From NCBI GenBank assembly GCA_035685165.1, contig DASRBI010000009.1:221617-285616 (forward strand): 64,000 nt of DNA, in the 5' to 3' direction. Shown in pieces: positions 18,471 through 27,839 of the stretch. The translations under genes were made by a program, and so were the position numbers. The notes under the pieces were generated by a model. That model ran no database searches and was not told the origin of the DNA. It worked only from the letters and a program-made list of their open reading frames with translations. How positions within the stretch are numbered: the stretch's first letter is position 1; each line of letters starts with the position of its first letter. The DNA is from DATFDN01 sp035685165 (GTDB taxonomy: Bacteria > Pseudomonadota > Alphaproteobacteria > Acetobacterales > Acetobacteraceae).

Positions 18471-19541
18471 ATGTCCCGCCATGTTGCAACGTTTTGCATG
18501 CGCCTCTGGCTCGCCTTCTGCGTCGGATGCTTCCTGCCAGTTGCCGGCGCGGCGGGCGACGAGCCGATCCGGCTGAAGATCCTGGGCGGCCTTGCCGGCG
18601 TGAGCCAGTACGAGCGCCTGGAAAAGCCGTTCTGGGAACAGAGGATCGAACAGCTTTCCGGCGGCCGGGTGCAGGCGGAGATCCATGCCTTCGACCGCAG
18701 CGGCCTGCCGGGGCAAGAGATGCTGCAACTGATGCGGCTCGGCGTGGTGCCGTTCGGCACCGCGCTGCTCGCGCTTGTCTCTGCCGACGAGCCGGAGCTG
18801 AACCTGGTCGACCTGCCGGCGCTCAATCCCGACATGCCGGCGCTGCGCGCGACCGTGGCCGCCTATCGCGGCCACCTCGCGGCGCTGCTCGAGCAGAAGT
18901 TTCATATCAAGCTGCTGGCGATCTACGCCTATCCGGCGCAGGTGGTTTTCTGCAAGACCGGCTTCGACGGGCTGCGCGGGCTGGCCGGGCGGCGCGTCCG
19001 CACCTCCTCGGTCGGGCAATCGGAGCTGATGAGCGCGCTCGGCGCGATCCCGGTCCTCACGCCGTTTTCCGACATCGTGCCCTCGGTGCGCGCGGGGATG
19101 GTGGACTGCGCCATCACCGGGACGATGAGCGGCAATGAGATCGGATTGTCGGGTGTGACCGCCTACATTTCGCCGATCGCGATCAGTTGGGGATTGTCGA
19201 TCTTCGGCGCCAACCTCTCCGCCTGGGAGGCGATCCCCGCGGATTTGCGCGCCGTCATCCAGCGCGGCGTGGCGGAGCTCGAGCGGCAGGTGTGGGATGC
19301 CGCCGACCGCGAGACCGCCGAGGGGCTTGCCTGCGACACCGGCTCCGAGGCGTGCGGTCCTGGCCACAAGCCGGGCGCGATGACGCTCGTGCAGCCGAGC
19401 GCCCGCGCCGAGGCGGAGCGGCGTGCGCTGCTGGTGAACGCGGTGCTGCCGAACTGGCTGCAACGCTGCGGGCCGGATTGCGCCGCCGCCTGGAACGAGA
19501 CGGTCGGGCCGGGGTTCGGGATCGTGCTGAGGGCGCCGTAG
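18471..19541 (+). CDS. TRAP transporter solute-binding protein (DctP family)
   Basis: A 356-residue periplasmic binding protein. A signal peptide spans about 1-25 (hydrophobic core, AGAA cleavage region). The mature protein has the DctP features: a solute-binding Arg in the GLRGLAGRRVRTSS segment, ALGAIPVLTPFSDIVPSVRAGMVDCAITG, and the WEAIPADLRAVI segment near the C-terminus. GAGGGA precedes the ATG by about 10 nt. The DctQ and DctM membrane subunits are not encoded nearby, so this is an orphan receptor; the transported acid is unknown. Confidence 0.8.
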   Translation: MSRHVATFCMRLWLAFCVGCFLPVAGAAGDEPIRLKILGGLAGVSQYERLEKPFWEQRIEQLSGGRVQAEIHAFDRSGLPGQEMLQLMRLGVVPFGTALLALVSADEPELNLVDLPALNPDMPALRATVAAYRGHLAALLEQKFHIKLLAIYAYPAQVVFCKTGFDGLRGLAGRRVRTSSVGQSELMSALGAIPVLTPFSDIVPSVRAGMVDCAITGTMSGNEIGLSGVTAYISPIAISWGLSIFGANLSAWEAIPADLRAVIQRGVAELERQVWDAADRETAEGLACDTGSEACGPGHKPGAMTLVQPSARAEAERRALLVNAVLPNWLQRCGPDCAAAWNETVGPGFGIVLRAP

Positions 19542-19545
19542 CGCG

Positions 19546-20076
19546 CTACGCGTCCGCCGCCGCCCGCAGCGTGTCGTCGAACAGGCGGTAGTAGGTGCGC
19601 TCGAGCCGGCGGGCGCCGCAGCTTTCGTACATCGCGCGGGCCGCCGCGTTCAGCGCATCCGTGGTCCACTCGAGCGCGGAGAAGCCCTCGCGCAGCGCGA
19701 GCCCGGCCGCGGCCTTCACCAGCGCGCGTCCGATGCCCGAGCGGCGTTCCTCGCGGGCGACGTAAAGATCGCGGATATAGAGCGAGCGCGTCAGCTCGAA
19801 GGCCGGGAAGCTCACGTTCATCACCAGCGAGCCGACCACCCGCTCGCCCCGGAAGGCCAGCAGCGTGCGCGGGTCGAACAGATGCACCGGCGCCTGGCAC
19901 GCGATCCTTGCCGCATCGAGCGCCGCATCAGCGCTCACCGGCCGCCCGTAATGGCGCTGCATTTGGTCGAACAGCCGGGCCAGCGCTGCCGCATCGCGCG
20001 GCTCGGCGGCGCGGATGAGCGGCGCACCCGTTCGGCACGCCGGCGCCGGCACGGAACCCACCGACAAATCGTTCAT
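19546..20076 (-). CDS. GNAT-family N-acetyltransferase
   Basis: A 176-residue acetyltransferase. Motif A is present as YIRDLYVAREERRSGIGRALVKAAA (R-x-x-G-x-G/A acetyl-CoA loop), followed by ALEWTTDALNAAARAMYESCGA. The fold covers almost the whole protein. The substrate is unknown. The ATG at 20076 follows a GGGGGA ribosome site, better than a TTG four codons upstream. It is the last gene of the long minus-strand array; a 100-bp gap separates it from the FAD oxidoreductase, so membership of that unit is uncertain. Confidence 0.85.
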   Translation of the reverse strand: MNDLSVGSVPAPACRTGAPLIRAAEPRDAAALARLFDQMQRHYGRPVSADAALDAARIACQAPVHLFDPRTLLAFRGERVVGSLVMNVSFPAFELTRSLYIRDLYVAREERRSGIGRALVKAAAGLALREGFSALEWTTDALNAAARAMYESCGARRLERTYYRLFDDTLRAAADA

Positions 20077-20176
20077 ACGTTCCCCCAAAGCGATCGGCCC
20101 GCGTACCCGGGTGGTTCAGCGCGCCGGAGCGATGACGCCACAGCCTACGGGGTGTCCGTTAACGATCTGCCAAGAG

Positions 20177-21451
20177 CTATACGTCGACCGGCGCCGGCAT
20201 GTCCGCCGGATCGAGAATCGCACCCTGCGCCGACAGCAGCCGGCGCACCTCGGCGGCATCCGCGCGGCCGTCGCGCGCCCAGCAGGCGGCGGCGACACCG
20301 GCCGCCTGCCCGGTTGCAAACGCCGTGCCCATCACGCGCACCGCGGCGCCCGCCTGCCGGTCGGCATCCACCGCCCGGCCGGCGGCGAACAGGTTTGCCG
20401 TGTCGGCGCTCGCCAGGCAGCGCAGCGGAATGTCGAACGTGCCACGGCCGGGCGGATAGACGAACGTGCTCGCGAACGTCGCGCGGTCGTGCCACTCCAC
20501 GCCCCAGGCGCCGAGGGCGATGCAGTCGGCAAAGCGCCGGCCCTCGGTCACGTGCTGCCAACGAAGCTGGCCACGGCTCTCGATATGGCGGCTCTCGCGG
20601 GTGCCGAACTCCGGACCGGTGGCCACCAAATAGGCGCGCTCCCAGCCGCGCAGGCCGCGCAGGATTTCGAGATAGGTCCAGGCCTGCGCGCGCCCACTGG
20701 CCTCGGCGCGGCTCACGCTTTGCGCGTCGCGCGGGTCGTAATCCTCGCTGGCAAGATAGGTCACGACGTCGCCCGATACCGGCAGGCGCGTCACCACGCT
20801 GCGGTCCTTGCTGAGCGGTCCGATGCCGCGCGCTTTCGCCGCCTGGATTACCCGCATCACGCTATCGGCCGAAACATCCGCATCCGTCGCCACGCCGCCG
20901 AAGCGCGTGCCGAGTGTGCCGAGATTGGCCATCCCGTCATTGCCGTAGCGCACGGCGGCGCCGGCGCGGAAGGCGAGGTCGCACTCCCCGCTCGCATCGA
21001 CGAAGGCGCGGGCAGTCAGCACATGCGTGCCGCCATGATCGGCGAAGGCGAGGCTTCGCAGCAGCCCGTCCTCGCGCGCGGCGTCGCAAACGAAGGCGTG
21101 CAGCAGCACCTCCACGCCCGCCTCGCGACACACCTCATCCAGCGCGCGCTTGGCGGCCTCGGGATCGAACACCACGAACACGCCGCGATGGCGCTGCGGC
21201 GGCGTGACGGCGTTCCAGCGCCGGAGCTTGGCCAGCACCGCCTCCGCGACCCCGGCAACTGCTTGTTGGGGACGCTCGGCGAGCGTGTAGAGCCCGCAAT
21301 AGGTCAGCACGTTCCGCATCGTGCCGGCGCCGCCGAGGCAGCCCGCCGCCTCCACCAGCGCCACGCGCCCGCCGGCCTGCGCCGCCCCCACCGCGGCACC
21401 CACGCCGGCCGCGCCGCCGCCCGCCACCAACACGTCGAACGAGCGATTCAT
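20177..21451 (-). CDS. FAD-dependent oxidoreductase (FAD_oxidored type)
   Basis: A 424-residue flavoprotein. The dinucleotide-binding start is FDVLVAGGGAAGVGAAVGAA with an acidic residue in VALVEAAGCLGG, which also has the GG-A-G region typical of this family. A middle stretch has ARAFVDASGECDLAFRAGA, and the C-terminal FAD loop is NLFAAGRAVDADRQAGAAVRVMGTAFATGQAAG. Such enzymes oxidise diverse substrates and the reaction is not known. The stop of the FkbM gene lies 27 bp upstream on the same strand, so the gene probably belongs to the modification cluster. The start ATG at 21451 is chosen because it opens directly before the FAD-binding strand. Confidence 0.8.
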   Translation of the reverse strand: MNRSFDVLVAGGGAAGVGAAVGAAQAGGRVALVEAAGCLGGAGTMRNVLTYCGLYTLAERPQQAVAGVAEAVLAKLRRWNAVTPPQRHRGVFVVFDPEAAKRALDEVCREAGVEVLLHAFVCDAAREDGLLRSLAFADHGGTHVLTARAFVDASGECDLAFRAGAAVRYGNDGMANLGTLGTRFGGVATDADVSADSVMRVIQAAKARGIGPLSKDRSVVTRLPVSGDVVTYLASEDYDPRDAQSVSRAEASGRAQAWTYLEILRGLRGWERAYLVATGPEFGTRESRHIESRGQLRWQHVTEGRRFADCIALGAWGVEWHDRATFASTFVYPPGRGTFDIPLRCLASADTANLFAAGRAVDADRQAGAAVRVMGTAFATGQAAGVAAACWARDGRADAAEVRRLLSAQGAILDPADMPAPVDV

Positions 21452-21478
21452 CGCCGCGCCCGGCGCCATGATCCGGGC

Positions 21479-22213
21479 TCAGCCGCGCGCATATACCTTG
21501 TCGTTGCGTCCGCAAAGGTAGGAATAGCCGCGCGCGCGCAGCTCGGCGTCGATCGGCGCGCCGCGCCTGAGATCGTCCTCGAACACGACATAGGCGGGCG
21601 GATGCTCCCAGTCGATGCCGCGGATCACCTCCAGCTCGAAGCCCTGGACGTCGATCACGACCAGCAGGTTCGCATGGTCCCGCGCCAGCGGCAGATCGCC
21701 AAGCCGCACGATCGCCACCTCCACCGAGCGGATCGCGGCATGATAGCGCGCGATGTTCTTGACATAGGTCTCGCCGCGGAAGCGGTTCTGCTCGATCCAG
21801 TAGGCGATCACGTCGCGGTCGAAACTGCCCTGCCCGTGCGCCCAGTCGTTCGCCGGGCCATCGCCGTTCATCTCGTCGGCAATAGCGGGGTCGATATAGT
21901 AAAGGGGCGCGCTGCCCGGCGCGGCGCCGCAGGCGGCGTTCAGCACCGCGATGTCCGGCCGCTCCGAGTAAAGCGCCTTCAGCCGCTCGAAATAGAACGG
22001 CACGGGCTCGATCAGCAACGCCCGCAAAGCCTCGGGCGCGGCGCGCGCGAGAAAGCGCCGCAGCGGATCGCACATCACACCGTCGTTCGCACCGACCTGG
22101 ATCAGACGCTTCGGCCCGGGCGCGCCGAAATAGGCTTCGTAGAACTGCCCCGCGGAATTCGATGCGCCGATGCCGCGCAGGGGTTTCCCGGGAACTTCCA
22201 ATCGCACGACCAC
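21479..22213 (-). CDS. FkbM-family methyltransferase
   Basis: A SAM-dependent methyltransferase of about 244 residues. It has the SAM motif RLIQVGANDGVMCDPLRRF, an acidic IEPVPFYFERLK, a conserved VLNAACG segment and the C-terminal VVIDVQGFELEVIRGIDW typical of FkbM enzymes, which O-methylate sugars or polyketides. A GTG at 22213 with GAGGG upstream is my preferred start; a TTG at 22297, overlapping the preceding gene, is also open. Its position right after the first O-GlcNAc-transferase fusion suggests it methylates a glycan or peptide added by that enzyme; that is inference. Confidence 0.78.
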   Translation of the reverse strand: MVVRLEVPGKPLRGIGASNSAGQFYEAYFGAPGPKRLIQVGANDGVMCDPLRRFLARAAPEALRALLIEPVPFYFERLKALYSERPDIAVLNAACGAAPGSAPLYYIDPAIADEMNGDGPANDWAHGQGSFDRDVIAYWIEQNRFRGETYVKNIARYHAAIRSVEVAIVRLGDLPLARDHANLLVVIDVQGFELEVIRGIDWEHPPAYVVFEDDLRRGAPIDAELRARGYSYLCGRNDKVYARG

Positions 22214-22269
22214 CCTGCCCTCGCGTGCAGCGACCGCTTCAGGATACCGGGCCGCCCGCCGAGCGGCAA

Positions 22270-24987
22270 TCAATCGCCGCGCGCGGACTGGACGCAAATA
22301 TCGGCAGGTGGCAGCCCTGCCGCGTGCCGCTCAAGCATCGCCGTGAACGCCGTCTCGAGCGCGCGCGTGTAGGAAGCGGTGTCGAACAGCGGCGCGCGAT
22401 GCCGGTTCCGGGCCAGCTTCGCCTTGACCCCCGCCAGCCGGCCGGGCTCGCGCGCCAGCGCGAGCGCCAGCGCCTCGTACTCGGCGAGCGAGGTCGCGAC
22501 CAGCTCCGGCAGATCGAGCGCGCGCAAGAGGCTCGCCGCGACGCGGCCACCGAACGTTGCGCCGAGGCAGGTGAGCACCGGCAGCCCGGCCCAGAGCGCA
22601 TCGCTAGCCGTGGCGTGGGCATTGGTCGGCAGCGTGTCGAGAAAGAGATCGGCCAGATGATGCCGGGCCAGATGCTCGTCGGCTGGGAGGGTGCCGGCGA
22701 ACACCAGCCGGTCGGGCTCGACATGCCGCGCCGCCGCCTCGCGGCGCAAATTGCGGATGGTATACGGCTCCTCGCTGAGCAGCCACAGCACGCTGCCCGG
22801 GACGCCATCCAGGAGCCGCATCCAAACGTCGAACACCGGGGGCGCAATCTTGTAGGCGTTGTTGAAGCAGCAGAACACGAAGCCCGCCTCCGGCAAGCCG
22901 GCATCTCTCCGCCGCATCGGGCTCGCCTCCGGCAGATAGCGCCGGTCATCGTTGCATTGATAGGAATGCGGCATGTAGACGATCTTTTCGGTATAGCAGC
23001 GCGCGTTTGCGGGCGGGATCACGGTGCGGTCGGCGATGATGTAGTCGTGAAAGTCCGAGCCCGTGCTACCCGCGTTGCCGACATGGATCACCTGCACCGG
23101 CGCCGGTCGCCGGGCCAGGATTCCCATCCGCCCGGCGCCCGCATGGCCGTTGAGGTCGACCGCGATGTCGATTTCCAACGCGCGGATACGCTGCGCGGCT
23201 TCCTCGTCGCTAAGCGAATGCGCCTCCAGCACCCGGGCGCAGGCCGCTACGATGCGGCGGCGGATCGCGCTGTCGCGCGCCGGGCCGAGCGAAACCGCCG
23301 TCACCTCGAAGCGCGCCCGGTCGTGCTGTTCCAGAACCCCGACCAACAGCCTTGCCGTGGGATGGTCGTGAAACTCGGCGGACATGTAGCCGAGGCGGAT
23401 CCGCTCGTGGCGGTAAATGCCGCCGTTGCGCAACGGGAGCGGCGCGGCCTTCAGCGTCCGCGCCCACAGCTGGGCAACGCGCAGATTGTCCGCCTCTGAG
23501 TTGCTGATCGCCCGCTGATTGAAGGGTGTGACGAGCAAGGTTCCCACCCGCAGGGCCTCGATCACCGCGCGCTCATCCTCGGCGCGCCGGTGCCAGTCGC
23601 AGCAGGCGAGCCGCGCCCGGATACCGATCCTGAGCGCCGTCCTGTCTCCCGGCCGGAGGGCGAGCGCCCGCTCGCTCGCCTCCGCCGCCTCCTGGTAGCG
23701 GCGGCCGGCGGAGAGAAACCCTGCGCGGCGCAGCCATCCGTCCGCATCGGTCGGCTCGCTTGCCAGCACGTCGTCGGCATCCCGCCCCAGCGCGCGCCGG
23801 CCGCGCCATGTCCGCAACAAGGGCAGCAGCGCGGCTTCCTGGGCGATCTTGAGCGGCACGTAGGCGTAAAGGCCGCAAACGAAATCCGGCAACGGGACGC
23901 GCGCGACATGGGCAGGCGCCGGCAGCAGCAGGAAGCGCAGCGCGCAAGCGGCGCGCGCTGGCGCGCCGTCGTGCAGCCGAACCCAGAAGCGAGCGCGGCT
24001 CCGCGCCGTGGAGCGCCGCGCGGCCAGGCCACCCCGCCATGCCGCGGAAACCTCCTCGGCGAGCAAGCCGACGGACCGGTCCGCGCGTTCCGCCGCCAGC
24101 ACCGCCTCGGGCACCGGCGCATCGAAATTCCGCCGCGCCAGCGCGAGCGCGGTCAGCGTCGGCCGTGCCGTGCCTTCCTGTCGCGCGCGCGCCAGGACCG
24201 AAGGCCAGTCAAGAGCCGGATGCGCGGCGATGAAGGCGGCCACATCGCACACGGCGCCGAGGTTCCACGGCGGATCGCCCTCGCCCGGGAGGGCCAGCAC
24301 GCGCACCGTGTCCTCCGCCGCGAGGGCGAGCACGCTCGTCCCCCGCAGCCCGATGCGGGTAGCTCGTCGCCGCATGGCGGCATGGTCGATGGCGAAACCG
24401 GCGGCGAGCGGCGTGAGACGTGAGACAAGATCGAGCCGGCTGGCGTCGCGGTTCCAGACGAGACTTTCGTAGCCCTGAAGCCGGCGGATCAGATCGAGCT
24501 GGGCCGCGCGCAAATGCCGGCGGCGGCGGTATCCGAGCCGTTCCAGCGCCGCGATCGCCCCCGCCATGTCCGGCTCGCCCACAAGCAGGCGCACGTGCCC
24601 GAGGGCGCGAAACCCGGGATCGCCATAGACCCCGGCGATGAAATCCGGTCGCGGCAGCGGGATCGCGCCGATCCCGGCCTGCTCCAGCGCAGCGAGCACA
24701 GCGCCAAGCTGCGCCGCCCGCGCGAGGTTCGTCCTGCTCGTTTCCGCGCGGACCGTATCGAACGCATCTTCGAGCTCGGCCGGCAGCAAGTCGGGCGCCG
24801 CCACCGCCAAACTGGCGCCCGCCATGCCGGCGAGGCCGCTCTCCGCGGCCAGGCGCGCGAACTCCGTCCAGTCGATGCCGCCGGCCAGCAGGCCGCGGAT
24901 CGCGGCGCGTTCGCTCTCGCCCATCCTGGTGCGCGCACAGAGCAGCAGAAGCGCAAGCTCGCGCGGCACATCTGTCTCATGCGCCAT
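22270..24987 (-). CDS. Nucleotidyltransferase-like / O-GlcNAc-transferase (SPINDLY) fusion protein 1
   Basis: A 905-residue cytoplasmic fusion. Residues 1-330 resemble the Uncharacterised nucleotidyltransferase family (PF14907-like), but the catalytic DxD is replaced by HVR at the equivalent of DLD, and the FKGP loop is LPRP, so this half is probably not an active enzyme. A TPR-like linker (about 370-480) follows. Residues 520-890 form a GT41 O-GlcNAc-transferase with His542 (FHDHPTA), Lys713 (NAYKI), His772 (EHLARHH) and Asp796 (ASDALWAG) conserved. The usual GYPGT loop is GNAGST here. GT41 enzymes glycosylate Ser/Thr of proteins. It is a paralog of the 968-residue fusion at 28.3-31.2 kb. 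Confidence 0.85.
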   Translation of the reverse strand: MAHETDVPRELALLLLCARTRMGESERAAIRGLLAGGIDWTEFARLAAESGLAGMAGASLAVAAPDLLPAELEDAFDTVRAETSRTNLARAAQLGAVLAALEQAGIGAIPLPRPDFIAGVYGDPGFRALGHVRLLVGEPDMAGAIAALERLGYRRRRHLRAAQLDLIRRLQGYESLVWNRDASRLDLVSRLTPLAAGFAIDHAAMRRRATRIGLRGTSVLALAAEDTVRVLALPGEGDPPWNLGAVCDVAAFIAAHPALDWPSVLARARQEGTARPTLTALALARRNFDAPVPEAVLAAERADRSVGLLAEEVSAAWRGGLAARRSTARSRARFWVRLHDGAPARAACALRFLLLPAPAHVARVPLPDFVCGLYAYVPLKIAQEAALLPLLRTWRGRRALGRDADDVLASEPTDADGWLRRAGFLSAGRRYQEAAEASERALALRPGDRTALRIGIRARLACCDWHRRAEDERAVIEALRVGTLLVTPFNQRAISNSEADNLRVAQLWARTLKAAPLPLRNGGIYRHERIRLGYMSAEFHDHPTARLLVGVLEQHDRARFEVTAVSLGPARDSAIRRRIVAACARVLEAHSLSDEEAAQRIRALEIDIAVDLNGHAGAGRMGILARRPAPVQVIHVGNAGSTGSDFHDYIIADRTVIPPANARCYTEKIVYMPHSYQCNDDRRYLPEASPMRRRDAGLPEAGFVFCCFNNAYKIAPPVFDVWMRLLDGVPGSVLWLLSEEPYTIRNLRREAAARHVEPDRLVFAGTLPADEHLARHHLADLFLDTLPTNAHATASDALWAGLPVLTCLGATFGGRVAASLLRALDLPELVATSLAEYEALALALAREPGRLAGVKAKLARNRHRAPLFDTASYTRALETAFTAMLERHAAGLPPADICVQSARGD

Positions 24988-24996
24988 GGCACGGCA

Positions 24997-26406
24997 TCAT
25001 TCGGCCCGCCAGCCGAGGAGGCCCTGCCCGAAGAACCGTTCGAAGCCGGCGATCAGTTCCTCGATCGGCTGCGCCGGGTCCTGGCGGTGCAGACGGTGGG
25101 CGATCTCGCCCACGGTCCGCTTGCCATCGACCAAGGAGAGCATACGCGCGGCGCGAACGCCGACGGTCCACTCCTCCGCTCGCCCCGGCGCGCGCTCATG
25201 GCGGAAGGCGATGCCGCCGTCCGTAGCCTCGAGCCGATGGATCAGCCGTGCGCCCGGGAAATGCACTGGCACGATCTCGCGCAGCGCCGCTGCGGGCGGC
25301 GCCGGCCTCGCTCTTGCCGGGCGCGCTTGGCCGGCCTTCCGGGCAACGGTCAGATAACAGATCGGGCTGCGAAAACTGACCGGGGGGCAGACGGCGCTGG
25401 TATCGAGGTTCGTGCCCCGCCGCGCCTCAACATACTCCACCGCGAATCCGTTCGCCGCGAAGAAGGCCACGCCCTCCGCGGCATCGAACCGCCACAGCGC
25501 GCGCAGATCGTTCCCCGAGGGACCGTAGTTGATCCAAGCGCCGCCATCCTTCAGCACCCGGTGCACCTCGCGCGCCAGCGCGCACGGATCGGGCAGGATG
25601 TCGGTGAGGAACATGGTCACGGCGCCATCGATCGACCCGTCCGGAAATGCCGTTTCAAGTGCATCCATCGCCACAAGTTGGACCGGCAATCCTGGCGCCT
25701 CGCCGCGCAGCGTGACTTGTCCGTCGGCGTTGAGCGTGCGCGGCAGCGGCAGCTTGAGCGCCGCGCCATCCAGCAGGTGCCGCGCCGCCGCCACGATCGG
25801 CAAGGCGAGATCGAACCCCACCGCGCGCGCGAAGCCCCGCGGCACATGCGCAAGCAGCCCGCCCGCGCCGCACCCGGCATAGGCGACGCTCCGGCCACGC
25901 GGATCGGGGAACGCAAGGTGCAGGGCCGCGCCTATCAGGCCGCTCGCCGTCCGCAGTTCGGCCGTGCCGGTCCAGTCCCGCACCAGATAGGGCATGAGCG
26001 TGTCGATGCTCCAGCCCAGCCGCTCCGCCGCCAGGCAAGCGGGTTCCTGCGACGATGCATCGGCCGGTGCGAGTAGTTCCAGCAGCAGCTCGGCCTGACG
26101 CGCCTCCACGTCCAGCACGTCGCGATGCCGCGCCAGCGTGACCTCGGGCAGATCTACATGGGGCTCCGCACGCCCCAGCCGCGCCATGGCGTCGCGCGCC
26201 TCGCGCACCGCCGCCGCCAGCGCCGCGCGCTGCGCGCGCAGATAGCCGCCGGGGTTCCTGACCAGCAGCGGTATGCCGCCGACTACGGGATAGCGCCTGC
26301 CGCAGCCCAGGCAGTCCAGGCCCGTCGGATCCGCAACCAGCGCGCCGCGGCATTCGACGCAGCGCCAGCATGACGCCGGCAGATCGCCGTCCGCGCCGCC
26401 CGCCAT
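24997..26406 (-). CDS. Carnosine-N-methyltransferase-like enzyme with Zn-ribbon and PqqD-like tail, copy 1
   Basis: A 469-residue three-part protein. Residues 10-50 are a Trm112/YbaR-like Zn ribbon (CVEC...CLGC, then RRYPVVGGIPLLV). Residues 130-370 resemble N2227/carnosine N-methyltransferase: LMPYLVRDWTGTAEL, a SAM loop VAYAGCGAGGLLAHV and DGGAWINYGPSG, the last two very like the eukaryotic enzyme that methylates histidine. The C-terminal 90 residues have the PqqD pattern, LVDGKRTVGEIAHRL, ending in GLLGW. PqqD domains bind precursor peptides, so the tail may present a substrate to the methyltransferase. It is a tandem paralog of the next gene; the upstream gene's stop is 1 bp before this ATG. 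Confidence 0.8.
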   Translation of the reverse strand: MAGGADGDLPASCWRCVECRGALVADPTGLDCLGCGRRYPVVGGIPLLVRNPGGYLRAQRAALAAAVREARDAMARLGRAEPHVDLPEVTLARHRDVLDVEARQAELLLELLAPADASSQEPACLAAERLGWSIDTLMPYLVRDWTGTAELRTASGLIGAALHLAFPDPRGRSVAYAGCGAGGLLAHVPRGFARAVGFDLALPIVAAARHLLDGAALKLPLPRTLNADGQVTLRGEAPGLPVQLVAMDALETAFPDGSIDGAVTMFLTDILPDPCALAREVHRVLKDGGAWINYGPSGNDLRALWRFDAAEGVAFFAANGFAVEYVEARRGTNLDTSAVCPPVSFRSPICYLTVARKAGQARPARARPAPPAAALREIVPVHFPGARLIHRLEATDGGIAFRHERAPGRAEEWTVGVRAARMLSLVDGKRTVGEIAHRLHRQDPAQPIEELIAGFERFFGQGLLGWRAE

Positions 26407-26407
26407 C

Positions 26408-27838
26408 TCAGGGCACGCGCCAGCGCAGCAGGCCCCGCGCGGCATAGCGCGTCAGGGCGGCGGCGGCTTCCCCGGCAACATCGGCCGGGAACTCGCCGCC
26501 CAGGAGCCGGGCGATCTCGGCGAGCGTCCTTTCCCCGTCTACCAGCATCAATGCCCGCGCCTCCGCACTGCCGACCGCGACGCTTTCGCCACGCCCCGGC
26601 GCGGGTTCGGTGCGAAAACTGATCCGCGACTCGTCTGTGGCGCCAAGCCCCTGCACCGCGATCAGTTCCGCTTGCGGGAAATGTTCCGGCACCAGTCCGG
26701 AATCGGCCGGCAATGGCGGCACCGGTGCCGGCGCGCGTGCCGGCGGCGGCCCGATTTTGCGGGCGGCGGTGAGGTAGCAGATATGGCTGCGGAAGCTCCA
26801 CGCGGGCAGGTCACGGCTCAAATCGAGATAGGTGGCGCGGCAGGCGCGCTGCTCGATCACGCCGAAGCCCGCATCGTGAAGGAAAGCTGCCACTTCCTCC
26901 AAGTCGAAGCGCCAGCGTGCCGCCAGCGGCCCGGACGGGCCGTAATTGATCCAGACGCCGCCCCCCGCCAGCACGCGGTTGATTTCATATGCAAGCCGCA
27001 GCGGGTCGGGCATGAGATCAAGCATGAACGAGGTGACGACGCAATCGACCGAAGCGTCCGCCAGGGCGGTTTCGCACGCATCCATCGCGACGAGCCCGAA
27101 CCCGCCCGGATGCGGCGGTTTGTCGCCACCGGAGAGCGTCATCCGCCCCGCCCCCGCAATACGGCGCGACAACGGCAGATCGAGACTCTCGCCGTCCAGC
27201 AGCCGCCGTGCCGCCGCCAGCACCGGCAGCGTCAGGTCGAAGCCGAGCGCCCGCCCGAACCCGGCGCCAAGGCGGGCGAGCAGCCCGCCGGCGCCGCAGG
27301 CCGCGAAGACGACCGACCGCTCCCGCGCGTCCGGCATGGCGTTGCTCAGCACGGCGCCGATCTGCTCGGCGGTCGCCGCAAGCTCGGCCGTGCCGGTCCA
27401 GTCCCGCATGAGATAGGGAACGAGCGCGTCGAGCGGCCAGCCTTGCGCCTGACGCCCTGCCGCCGCCTGCGCCGGCGTATCGGCCTCGGCACAGGACGGA
27501 CCCAGCAAGCCGAGGAACAGCTTGAGCCGGGCGATCTCGGCCTCGGCAACCTCGCGGTGGCGCGCGCGTGCGATCTCCGGGAGCGTCGCGTCCGCCCGGT
27601 CACACCGCCGCTCCGCCACCTTCAGCGCCCGGCGGAGCGAGGCGCAGCCCGAGGCCAGGTACGCGGCCGGCGCGTTGACCAGGAGCGGAATGCCGGCGAC
27701 GACCGGGTAGTCGCGCTTGCAACCGGAGCAGCGGAAGCCGGTCGCGCAACCCGCGAGCGGCGCGCGGCAATGCAGGCATTGCCACGCCCAGTCCCGGTTT
27801 TGTGCTCTGTCCTGCGGAGCCGGCCCGAAATGCTTCAT
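26408..27838 (-). CDS. Carnosine-N-methyltransferase-like enzyme with Zn-ribbon and PqqD-like tail, copy 2
   Basis: A 476-residue paralog of copy 1, same domain order. The Zn ribbon uses Cys21, Cys24, Cys37 and Cys40 followed by RDYPVVAGIPLLV. The methyltransferase part has LVPYLMRDWTGTAEL, VVFAACGAGGLLARL and GGGVWINYGPSG. The C-terminal PqqD-like tail has LMLVDGERTLAEIARLL and ends GLLRWRVP. The predicted reaction, SAM-dependent N-methylation probably of a histidine or similar side chain, follows from family resemblance only. Sequence similarity to copy 1 at DNA level shows a tandem duplication. The two copies may act on different residues of the same substrate. Confidence 0.8.
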   Translation of the reverse strand: MKHFGPAPQDRAQNRDWAWQCLHCRAPLAGCATGFRCSGCKRDYPVVAGIPLLVNAPAAYLASGCASLRRALKVAERRCDRADATLPEIARARHREVAEAEIARLKLFLGLLGPSCAEADTPAQAAAGRQAQGWPLDALVPYLMRDWTGTAELAATAEQIGAVLSNAMPDARERSVVFAACGAGGLLARLGAGFGRALGFDLTLPVLAAARRLLDGESLDLPLSRRIAGAGRMTLSGGDKPPHPGGFGLVAMDACETALADASVDCVVTSFMLDLMPDPLRLAYEINRVLAGGGVWINYGPSGPLAARWRFDLEEVAAFLHDAGFGVIEQRACRATYLDLSRDLPAWSFRSHICYLTAARKIGPPPARAPAPVPPLPADSGLVPEHFPQAELIAVQGLGATDESRISFRTEPAPGRGESVAVGSAEARALMLVDGERTLAEIARLLGGEFPADVAGEAAAALTRYAARGLLRWRVP

Positions 27839-27839
27839 C

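Noticed and set aside
20015..22372. Long plus-strand frame of 785 codons
   Set aside because: Antisense to the FkbM and FAD genes, which have real motifs; composition is Arg/His-rich.
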